From: JAGVSR01 sp963786675
Lineage (GTDB): Bacteria > Pseudomonadota > Alphaproteobacteria > Rhizobiales > Hyphomicrobiaceae
Assembly: GCA_963786675.1 (NCBI GenBank)
Contig: CAWAZY010000001.1
Coordinates: 248,001 to 312,000 of the forward strand
Length of the DNA stretch: 64,000 nucleotides
Direction of reading: 5' to 3'
Shown here: piece by piece, positions 28,241 through 36,657 of the stretch
How positions within the stretch are numbered: position 1 is the stretch's first letter
Layout: each line of letters begins with the position of its first letter
Program-made: the position numbers and the translations under genes
Notes under the pieces: model-generated
The model's input: the letters and a program-made list of their open reading frames with translations, nothing else
What the model was told of the DNA's origin: nothing
Database searches by the model: none

Positions 28241-31200
28241 CTTCGTCGCCGACAGCGGCGATCGTCCCCACGGAAACCGACCCGCCAACAGGACCCACAT
28301 AGGACCACGCGCCATTCGCGCCTGCTCCGCCGCCTGTCGTGAATACCGCGTAGGTCACGCCGCCGTAGGCAACGGAAAGCCGGTTGTCGTTCGCGCCGCC
28401 AGTGTCGGCGTTCTGCCATGCCATATCAAACGCAATGGCCGTGATACCACTACTCGTGACGACGGTCTCAGTGGTCGTCTTGACGCCGGCTGCAACCAAT
28501 TCCGTCACCGACATTGAGTTCGCCGGGACCGTCAGAGCCTGCGTGATGCTGTCGGTGCTCGAAATCCAGATGTACCGTCCGGAAGCCCCAGTTCCGATGC
28601 CGCCACTCTCTGTCCACCCGGACGGCGCGGACGAATTGTCCGCGAAAGTTCCGTTGGTGACCAGATTGCTGGTCGCTGAGCTGGAGCCAGTGCTGGTGGT
28701 GAAGGTTGAGTTCAGATCCAAGACGGGTCCGGCCACGACGGTGATCGACGCGGCATCGGTGTCGCTCAGCGCGCCGCCCGTGCCGGTGTTGCCCTGGTCG
28801 TTGGTGACCATGGTCAACGTCGTTGTACCGATTGCGGTCGTGGCAAAGCTCGGCGGTGTCGACACCAGATAGCTGTTGATGTCCGCGAGCGTGCCCGTCA
28901 GCGTGATGGCCGCGCTCCCGCTGCCAGATACGGTGACGCCACTACCGGACAAGGCGGTCAGCGTCCCGCTCGACACGGACAATGAAACCGTGATCGGCCC
29001 GCTGCCGGCGTCAGGATCGGCGACGGACAGCCCCGTCAGCGCAATGGCAGAACTGGTGCCGGCCGTGTAGGTGGCAGGCAGGGTATTGACTGGCGCATCA
29101 TTGGCAGCGGTTACGTTGACAGTGGCAACCGCGATGTTGCTGTCGGCCTGCCCATCGTTGACGAGGAACGACAATGTCCGTGCGCCCGCGATCGGGTTAT
29201 CGCCCAGGTGCCGATAGGTGATGGATCGAATCAATTGTTCCAGGGTCGCGTCCGGCATTTCACTATCGGGCGCCGCATTTTCGATCGATATGCCGTTCGC
29301 GCCATCATACGTGATCTCGAAAGACGTCGCGCCGAGATGAACGGCGGAGGTCTGCGCCGAGCCATACGCGAAGTCGGTACCGCCAATACTGATAATTTCG
29401 TTGCTGCCGCCCAGGAAGCCACCAAGAGTGATACCAAGGCTGGGATAGCTGAAGTCGTTGGGATCGATAATCGAAGCTGTTCCGGTGGCGACGGCAATTG
29501 CAGCGCTGCCTTCATTGTAGGTGACAGTATTATCGCGACCCGCCGAAGTTCCATTGTCGTTTAAATCGACGATGGGCGGTGTATTGGCGCCGATGTCCAC
29601 ATGCACAAAGCCGATGGCGGTCGTGCCATTACCGTCTGAAATCGCATACGTGAAGTCTTCGTAGCCGGTAAAGCCGGCCGGCGGGGTGTAAATGAAGGTT
29701 CCCGCCAGCGTCAATTGAACGGTGCCGCCCGACGCGAGAGTCACCGCTGCACCACCAGCAACGATCGGCATGTCAGCCACATGCGTGACAGTCAGGGGAT
29801 CGCCATCCGAATCCGTGTCGTTGCTCAACGGCGAAATCGTAACGGCAGTATTGACATTGGTCGTCGCAAAGTCCGTGTTGGCAATCGTTGTCGCTTGCAG
29901 GCTGTTTTCACGAACGAACAGCCAAGAGTCGAAGGAGGCATCTCCGATGTCGGCGACACCGATCTTGATCGTATTGGCCACGCCAACGTTGACATTGGCA
30001 ATCAGCGACAGCGTCACGGTGAACCCGTCCATCGCTGTGTTATATGTGCCGGCGTTGGGTGTGTTGTTGATAAAAAGCGATGGACTCGCAGAATCAAAAA
30101 TGCCGTTACCGGGGATGTGGTCGCGGGTCTGCGATCCATTCGCTGGGTTGTACGTCGCGGCCTGGTTGATGGTATCGATGGAAATCGGGCTGCCGGCCGG
30201 CGTTACCGACACGTGCTGCCCATTCACCCAGACACCGATGGCGTCATTGAAGTTGGCGTAGACGTACTCGTTGTACTCCTCCGACCCAAAAACAAACTGC
30301 AGGGTGATGCGGTTGCTCGTGGGAATGAAGGAGATCGAAAGGGCTGCGGTGTCGAATGACGTGATGCCGCCACCGATCGTTGTGAAATCCGCATCGGTTC
30401 CGGTGCCCGGCGCATTGACCGTCGTGTTGTCCGCGATGTTCGGGCCAAGAACACTTGCCGTGCTGCCGGTAGACAGAATAACGCCGGAATCGAACGCGAG
30501 CCATTCAGCTGGATAACCGGTGGCGCTCGTGAATGTACCGCCTTGGGAGTTGTCACCCGAGAAGGATGTAGAAACGACCGTCACGCCCGAACCAGCGATA
30601 TTGTCGGCCAGAGTATCGGCGGTGACCGTCGTGCCGTTCAGATTGTTGAAGGTGATCGGCGCCAGGAGATGCGCCCAACTGACGGGCTGGAGAGTCCCGG
30701 TCTCGATGACACCCACCGCCGTTTCGAGATCCCAGTCGCCGCCGAGTTCCGTCGAACCTGTATCGTCGGTGGAGGCCGCCACGTCCGCACCCGTTGCCGC
30801 CGCGAAGCGCTGCATGAAGGCTTCGCCTTCGACGCCGAACGCCACATCGCAGCCGTAGACCAGGATGTCTGCGTTCTCGGAGAGGGCGGAGCCGATGGTC
30901 GACAGACTGGCGGAATAGCTATCAATATTCTCAGAGGATATTTTCGAAGAGCCAAGATACAGGACGCCCGCTTCGCCATGGCTCACGATGTGGATCGAAT
31001 CGATGTCGGTGCGGCCCGCCAGGGCATCCGCGATCTGCAGAAGGCCGTCTTCCGTCTTGTCGAGATAGATGACTTCCGCACCTTCCGGCACAGCGGCGGC
31101 AATTGCGTCCGGATCCTGAACGCTCGCGTCGATGAACACGATGGTCCGCGCTGATTCCGCCGGCGCCTGCGGAGCTTCAGCAAGCGCTGCAACGACATCG

Positions 31201-31736
31201 CCCGCATCGGGCACATCGGCATTGGCGGCGTGATCCTGGCCGTCCGCTGCAGTGTTGGCATCGGCTGCGTCGGCTGTCTGATTGGCCGCATCAGCTGCCG
31301 CGCCATCGAAGACCATTCGCGGTTCGAGCACACGATAGACCGGCACATTGAAGCGCACCGGCTGAATTCGGGATTTTGCCATCCCCAGCGGCTGCACATG
31401 AGGCCCCACGCCCGCGCGGCGCCGCACCTTTGCAGCCAGGCGCCGCCTCTTCATGAGCTTGCGGAGAAATGCCGCCTGCCAGCGCCGGAAGCGTCTACGG
31501 CTCCAGCGTGGACGATGGGCTACAAGCCGCGGTCCAATCATCAGCGGCGCAAGGAGGCGCGTGAGCGCGCCCTTCAAGCCTGCGCGATACTCCGGCAAGG
31601 CACCGTCGCTCGCGGCCGCTTGAATGAGGGCCTCGGTCGATGCGCTCGCCCTCAGATTTTCAAGCAAGGGGCGCAAATCGGCCGTGCTGGCGCGGGTGGC
31701 TTCGCCGGACTTGGGGAACTTGAACGCGAAAGACAT
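28241..31736 (-). CDS. Giant DUF4347/cadherin-repeat surface protein, part 1 of 4 (N-terminal)
   Basis: The start of a protein of about 4,876 residues across the three breaks. Residues 1-130 lack a Sec signal and are strongly basic (Arg-rich from 66 to 107). LEPRMVFDGA follows at 137-146, a leader-type motif seen in other very large repetitive proteins. Residues about 197-340 match a DUF4347 domain with IHIVSHGEAG and LVYGCDVA; about 360-620 form a choice-of-anchor L domain with FVFGSEEYNEYV. Cadherin/Ig-like repeats then begin. ATG 31736 is chosen over an ATG/alternative start at 31775, though neither has a strong ribosome site. A 12-bp palindrome lies 20 bases upstream. The sequenced frame runs on to a stop at 28065. 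Confidence 0.88.
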
Positions 31737-31755
31737 GGTAAACTCGGGTAAACAG

Positions 31756-31767
31756 ATTGTATACAAT
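31756..31767. promoter_or_regulatory. 12-bp palindrome upstream of the giant adhesin
   Basis: ATTGTATACAAT is a perfect inverted repeat 20 bases before the adhesin start codon, in an AT-rich divergent spacer. Its form (TTGTAT/ATACAA) resembles operators of GntR-family repressors; that is an inference from shape only, and no such regulator is in the window. Its position would let a bound protein block transcription or translation initiation. Confidence 0.45.
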
Positions 31768-31955
31768 TGGCACAACTCGCCAAATCGTAATCACAACCAA
31801 AACACCCAAAGATTAATGCTGGATCAATATGGTCCGTCAATTGCTCGGATTCAGAACATTCGGGTACAGAAACACTTATTTCCATAAAATCGGCATCTGG
31901 CCAGGAGCTTGCATTTGAACAAATTGTTAAATGCATTCTCACGAAGGCACGGCCA

Positions 31956-32219
31956 ATGTTATTGTTTATCGCCCTCACGGCTGCCACAGGGACGTTTACG
32001 CTCTATCCGGGACCGGCAGCGCCCGACAGCCGAATCGAAGCCATCACGCAGCGTGGGCCGATTTACGAAATGATAGTTCGGTGCGACGAGGGCTCCGCCA
32101 TCATGACCTATTCACCGGTGGAGCAGCTCTATTGCTCACCGCTGCACGTCTGCAGCTCTAACCGCACGGCCGTGATTGCGCGCAGCTGTTCTGGCGGAAC
32201 GAGCCAAATTGATAAGTAG
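31956..32219 (+). CDS. Small secreted cysteine-containing protein, unknown function
   Basis: An 87-residue reading frame between the adhesin and its export operon, on the opposite strand. The N-terminus MLLFIALTAATGTF is a plausible, short signal peptide or membrane anchor. The remainder has four cysteines (VRCDEG, LYCSPL, HVCSSN, RSCSG), which could pair as two disulfides. GAAGG lies nine bases before ATG 31956, and the codon usage fits the neighbours, so I think it is real. I recognise no family. It shares the AT-rich divergent spacer with the adhesin promoter. Confidence 0.55.
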   Translation: MLLFIALTAATGTFTLYPGPAAPDSRIEAITQRGPIYEMIVRCDEGSAIMTYSPVEQLYCSPLHVCSSNRTAVIARSCSGGTSQIDK

Positions 32220-32245
32220 ACAGTTCGAAGGGCCGCCTTAGCCCT

Positions 32246-34366
32246 CTAGGCTCCAGACTCGCGCACGAGGACCTTGAGCACTTGGCGCCAGGTTCGCGCG
32301 AGCAGGCTTTCACGGGCGCCATCAATAATTGCGACACCTCGCACGGCAAGCTCCGGGGCCCGGACGTCATCGGTCACTTTCATCTTGACCAGATAACGCG
32401 CGCTAGACGGGACCAGCCGGCCCTTGCTGTCCGCCACAGCCGCTATCGGTCCGTGATGCGGGGACGTCAAATCAGCGACATCGATGGATCCGCTGCTGCC
32501 GACTGCGATCTCAGTTATGCCGATATCGAGTGAGCCGCGCTGCAACGCATCCGGAATGAACCGGCCGGTCGCCCCCTCCGCAATGCGCCACAAGTCGGAT
32601 TCGGCGATGTAACCCCGCGCCATATGCCGGTCACCCGATCCGACGAGCGCTATCATTTCCTGGGGTCCGATCCAGCGGCTGGGATGCAGCTCCGGATTGA
32701 GCTCCAGGATACGGCCATCAAAGGGGGCCGAAAGCACAAGCTCTTTCCGCTGCTCCTCAAGACCCGCAATTTTGCCGAGAAGCGCGCGGATCTGATCCTC
32801 AAGAACGAGTGACGATTCGCGATCCGCCGCATCGGCACCGCGGCGGGCAAACTTAATGCGCGCCAATTTGAGACTCTCGCGGGCGAGTACCAGTTCCTGT
32901 TCAATGTCGGGCGAGCGCAGCGTGAGTATGGGGTCGCCCTTTCGCACTGTTTGACCCGGTCCGACATGCACTTGCGAAATCAGAGCAGCCTTCTTCGCGA
33001 ACACAGGCTGCATTCTGTCCATTTCGACTACGGCTGGAATGACAACCGCCGACGACCAGGGCACGATGGCCAGAGCGGCGAGGGAGGCCACGAGCCCACC
33101 CGTTGCAACGCTGCGCCGCGACCTGAGGATACGATCTTTCATTTTCCACCACACCTTCAGTTCGTTCCACACCGGCCGCACGATAAAAATTACGATCTCG
33201 ACCACGAAAAGGATGATTCCCAGTGCCTTGAAGAAGAAGTGGTAGACGATGAGCGCAATGCCCAAGAATAGAAAGAGCCGGTAGATCCAAGTTGCCCACG
33301 CATAGCCCACGAGAAAATTCACGCGCCGGGCCGGCAGCGCCTCGGGGCACGGCTCACCAAGTCCGAACAGCCATTCCCGCATCCGCCACGTCCCGAGATC
33401 GAACGAACGGGTCTGCAGGTTTTCAATGCCGATCAATTCCGACAACAGATAATAGCCGTCAAAGCGCATAAGCGGATTGAGATTGATGAACAAGCTCGAA
33501 ACAAGCGAGACGGTGCAAAGACTGAACATCAGTCCGCGCAATGCACCATCGGGAAGGAACGACCAGAGGAAGAGCGCCAGAGCCGCTATGGCGAGCTCCA
33601 CACGCACGCCGGCACTATCAATCCGCAGCCGCTTTCGGCGATCCGTCAGCCGCCAGGAGTCGGTCACATCCGTGTACAGCAGCGGAGCCATGAGCATGAA
33701 TGCGATCCCCATGGTGGGGACGCGGCAGCCATGACGAACCGCGGTATAGGCATGGCCCAACTCATGCGCCGCCTTCACAAACACGAGTGAAATGCCCATG
33801 AGGACGATGCCGGTGAATGTGAAAATATCGGGCAGCGTGGCGAGAAACGTGTCCCACTGACGGGATGTGAGATAGAGCCCCGCCATACCGAGAAGGGTCA
33901 AAAGTCCCGTCACCCAACGCGATGCCACGGCGTTGGCCAGCGGCAGGGTGCGCTCAAGAAATGCCTGCGGCTGAAACAGCGGGATGCGAACAAATAGATA
34001 ATTGTGCACCAGCCAAGATCCAGGTGAGCGCCGGCTGCGCGCACGTTCAGCGGCAAAACTGCGCCACCCGTCGCGCGCCGGCTCAACCGTCAGCTTGCTG
34101 TGATGGACGAAGTCCACCAGCCGGCCGAGTGCATCGCGGTCCATGGCGGTGCGGTCGTCAACGGAAAGCTCCTTGACGAAGTCTGCCAGGAGACACCCAG
34201 CCCGCCAGCGCGATAATACCCGATAGGCCGCCGCATCGATCTGCACAAACTTGTTTTGAACCGGATCATGAATCAGCCAACTCGGCTCGCCACTCAGCCC
34301 CGGCGCACCACGCACGAGCCGCAACTCCGGCCGCAGCTCTGGCAGGGTGGGCTCATCGGGGGGCAT
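32246..34366 (-). CDS. PqqD-like / site-2 protease (M50) / HlyD fusion protein
   Basis: A 706-residue inner-membrane protein of the putative peptide zinc metalloprotease type. Residues 28-95 look like a PqqD/RRE-like winged helix (LIHDPVQNKFVQIDAAAYRVL). Six or more membrane helices follow, with the zinc motif HELGH at 201-205 and the second metal-site segment NLNPLMRFDGYY at about 295-306, so the M50 active site is intact. After a last helix near 430 comes a HlyD-like lipoyl/hairpin domain (VHVGPGQTVRKGDPILTLRS, coiled coil, SAPFDGRILELNPEL). It is the last gene of a four-gene operon, one base after the stop of the GAF-HlyD gene, and faces the adhesin gene on the same strand. It probably receives or processes the adhesin. 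Confidence 0.9.
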   Translation of the reverse strand: MPPDEPTLPELRPELRLVRGAPGLSGEPSWLIHDPVQNKFVQIDAAAYRVLSRWRAGCLLADFVKELSVDDRTAMDRDALGRLVDFVHHSKLTVEPARDGWRSFAAERARSRRSPGSWLVHNYLFVRIPLFQPQAFLERTLPLANAVASRWVTGLLTLLGMAGLYLTSRQWDTFLATLPDIFTFTGIVLMGISLVFVKAAHELGHAYTAVRHGCRVPTMGIAFMLMAPLLYTDVTDSWRLTDRRKRLRIDSAGVRVELAIAALALFLWSFLPDGALRGLMFSLCTVSLVSSLFINLNPLMRFDGYYLLSELIGIENLQTRSFDLGTWRMREWLFGLGEPCPEALPARRVNFLVGYAWATWIYRLFLFLGIALIVYHFFFKALGIILFVVEIVIFIVRPVWNELKVWWKMKDRILRSRRSVATGGLVASLAALAIVPWSSAVVIPAVVEMDRMQPVFAKKAALISQVHVGPGQTVRKGDPILTLRSPDIEQELVLARESLKLARIKFARRGADAADRESSLVLEDQIRALLGKIAGLEEQRKELVLSAPFDGRILELNPELHPSRWIGPQEMIALVGSGDRHMARGYIAESDLWRIAEGATGRFIPDALQRGSLDIGITEIAVGSSGSIDVADLTSPHHGPIAAVADSKGRLVPSSARYLVKMKVTDDVRAPELAVRGVAIIDGARESLLARTWRQVLKVLVRESGA

Positions 34367-34367
34367 C

Positions 34368-35801
34368 TCAAATCCCGATCATTTGCCGTGCCGCCGCCAG
34401 CGGCCGGCGCAAGAGGTAGAAGATAAACGGCGTCCGGTCGCTGTAGACCTGCGCGGTCCCGCGTACACCCAGACGCAGTGTACGCTCAGACCCTGGCGCC
34501 AACTCTGCAACCAGACGGAATGCCAGCTGTTGCGTTTCACGAACGCGTGCCTTGTAATCGGCCCGGACGAGCACGGCCTCGATCGGATCGAGCGGATCGT
34601 AATCGAGGAAAATTTTCACCCGTGCGCCGGGCTTCAAGACGATCGCATCGGCTACAGGCAGATCGATGTTGAACTGAAGAGATGCCGGATCCACGATCTC
34701 CATCAACTTTTCGCCCGCGGCGACGGGGCGGCCGATCAGATCCTTTTTATCGGTGAAGAAGGCGACGCCATCGTAGGCTGACTTAACTGTCGCGCGTTCG
34801 AGCATATCCTTAGCGAAATTGCGCTCAGCAAGGCGCAGATCAAGCTCGGACTGCGCAATCGCCAGTTCGTGCCGCCCCCGCATGTCGACAAACGCAAGCT
34901 GCGTTGCACGCTTTTGCTGCGACTCCGCCACGACCACCTCGCGCGCCGCAATCTCGTACCGGTTGCGCAGCACTGTATCGCCGATGCGCACCAGCGTCTG
35001 CCCCTTGGTGACCGCCGCATTCGGATCCACATCGACGGCTTCGACCACGCCATCCACGCCGGCCGTCACGATGTAGGCGCCCTTGGGTGCCACTTCAGCC
35101 GGCGCCAGAGCCGACATGGAAACGGGAAAGAGCGCAACACCGGCGACGAGGGCCGCGGCCATCAGCTTCCGCCGCGGCGTAGCAAGGAGTTGCCTTGAAA
35201 ACCGTCGCGGGCGGGGTTTCACCGCCAGCCAGGCAAACGCAACAGCCCCTGCCAGATGCTTGCCGATCGTAATGTCCCGGTCCGTCCATGGCACCGTGCG
35301 TGCCTGGAGCATGCCCCCCAAAACGCCGCCGTTGAGATCCAGAAACGGGAGCCATAACAACTGCGGCAACGGATAGCCGCGAACGGTCTGATCATCCGGT
35401 TCCGCAAACGCGCCAATTTCGAATTCGCGCGGCGTATCGAGGCCATGTATGTCCGCCAGCCGTCTCAGGATCGCTTCCAGCGCAACGATCAACGGCGCCG
35501 AGCGATCGACCACACTCAAAGATGAGACCGCTTCGATACGCGGCCGGGCGCCATCGGAGCAGTTCACAACGCAGGCTTGTTGAGAGCGGGTGACCGGCCG
35601 GAACTCATTGGCGGCATAGTAGGTCAGTTCATTGAAGCTGCGGACCGAGCGCAGGCCAGCTTCCAGTTTGAGTAGAGTCGCGGCGGCGGCTTCGGCGGCG
35701 AGGGGACCCGCAGCGGGTGACCGCACGACAGTGGGCGCCGGGGAGGGAGACGTCGGGTCCGTCTGGCCTTGCGGCGGGGCACCGGCTGACTTCTTGGTCA
35801 C
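34368..35801 (-). CDS. GAF-like domain fused to HlyD-type membrane-fusion protein
   Basis: A 477-residue protein. Residues 1-40 are Pro/Ala-rich; about 50-190 resemble a cytoplasmic GAF-like sensor fold (ending LPFLDLNGGVLGGMLQARTVPWTDRDITIGKHLA); one membrane helix lies at about 212-232; the rest is a periplasmic adaptor with lipoyl half-motifs (VDGVVEAVDVDPNAAVTKGQ and SAYDGVAFFTDKKDLIGRPV) around a helical hairpin and a beta-barrel domain. The start ATG overlaps the stop of the upstream adaptor gene by four bases (ATGA), and its stop is one base before the M50 gene, so translation is coupled. GAF assignment is from pattern only; the adaptor part is certain. Confidence 0.85.
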   Translation of the reverse strand: MTKKSAGAPPQGQTDPTSPSPAPTVVRSPAAGPLAAEAAAATLLKLEAGLRSVRSFNELTYYAANEFRPVTRSQQACVVNCSDGARPRIEAVSSLSVVDRSAPLIVALEAILRRLADIHGLDTPREFEIGAFAEPDDQTVRGYPLPQLLWLPFLDLNGGVLGGMLQARTVPWTDRDITIGKHLAGAVAFAWLAVKPRPRRFSRQLLATPRRKLMAAALVAGVALFPVSMSALAPAEVAPKGAYIVTAGVDGVVEAVDVDPNAAVTKGQTLVRIGDTVLRNRYEIAAREVVVAESQQKRATQLAFVDMRGRHELAIAQSELDLRLAERNFAKDMLERATVKSAYDGVAFFTDKKDLIGRPVAAGEKLMEIVDPASLQFNIDLPVADAIVLKPGARVKIFLDYDPLDPIEAVLVRADYKARVRETQQLAFRLVAELAPGSERTLRLGVRGTAQVYSDRTPFIFYLLRRPLAAARQMIGI

Positions 35802-36574
35802 TGGGATGCCTCCGGCAGCGCGATAAGCGCTGTCCCGCTCATTCCGGACAGCAAGTGAGCGTCAGGCTTACTGAAGGCAGCAATGATTTTCACAGTTTGG
35901 CTGACCGGATCGACCGCCGCGCCAATACGCAGGATGTGCGCCTCGTAATCACGGCTCGTTTCATCGACCCGGTATGTAAACGTATCGCCCGGCTTGAGAT
36001 GTCGCAAATAGGACGACGGCACGATCAGATCGATCTCGAATTTTGTCTCGTCGACGAGCGTGATGAAGGGCTTTCCGGGCGCGGGAATCTCATGAACGTT
36101 GATGGTCAGTTCAACTACCCGGCCGTCAAAAGGCGCCACCAGTTCGCATTGCTTGAGGCGGGCCTTCAACGCGCGGGCCTCGGCTCCGGCCCTATCGGCG
36201 CGGGCGCGCGAAACTTCGACATCGAGTTTGCCGATGGCGCGCTTGGCATCGAGATAGATATTGCTATCGAGCGTCAGCTGCATCTCCCGGAACGTAGCAT
36301 CTGCCGCGGCGTACTCCGCTTCGAGGCGCTCGCAATCGAATGAGAGCAAGACGTCGCCTGCTTTGAACGGCTGCGCCTCACGCACATTCAGCTTTTCGAC
36401 GCGGACTCCCAGATCGTTGGCTATTGAGGATTGATGGACAGGCCGCACCAGACCGCGCACCTGCCCGCTGCCGTTGTCCGCGCGCGCCTGAACGACCGGA
36501 CCCGCGACCATCACAGCGCCCGCCGCCACGGCCACAGCCGCAAGACCCAATGCACTTAAAGACCGACCAAACAT
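35798..36574 (-). CDS. Periplasmic adaptor (HlyD/MFP family)
   Basis: A 258-residue membrane-fusion protein with an N-terminal signal (MFGRSLSALGLAAVAVAAG, cleavage probably after VQARA). Lipoyl halves are VEKLNVREAQPFKAGDVLLS and LVAPFDGRVVELTINVHE, flanking a short coiled coil; a beta-barrel domain and membrane-proximal domain follow (KPGDTFTYRVDE; VDPVSQTVKIIAAF; LLSGMSGTALI). GGAAGG lies 11 bases before ATG 36574; an in-frame ATG at 36604 is less likely. It presumably bridges the M50/GAF adaptors and the outer-membrane channel. Confidence 0.9.
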   Translation of the reverse strand: MFGRSLSALGLAAVAVAAGAVMVAGPVVQARADNGSGQVRGLVRPVHQSSIANDLGVRVEKLNVREAQPFKAGDVLLSFDCERLEAEYAAADATFREMQLTLDSNIYLDAKRAIGKLDVEVSRARADRAGAEARALKARLKQCELVAPFDGRVVELTINVHEIPAPGKPFITLVDETKFEIDLIVPSSYLRHLKPGDTFTYRVDETSRDYEAHILRIGAAVDPVSQTVKIIAAFSKPDAHLLSGMSGTALIALPEASQ

Positions 36575-36657
36575 CGGACTATCGCCCTTCCATCGCACGG
36601 CCAATTTCTCTGGACCGTCGTGTCCGCTCTACGATCCGGAGGGCGTTGCGTGTTACC

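Noticed and set aside
19552..28315. Programmed +1 frameshifting in the adhesin
   Set aside because: The three sites share no slippery motif, and neighbouring repeat copies without the extra base read straight through.
17103..31736. RTX toxin or classic type I (ABC) substrate
   Set aside because: No GGxGxD nonapeptides are present and the linked genes lack an ABC transporter.
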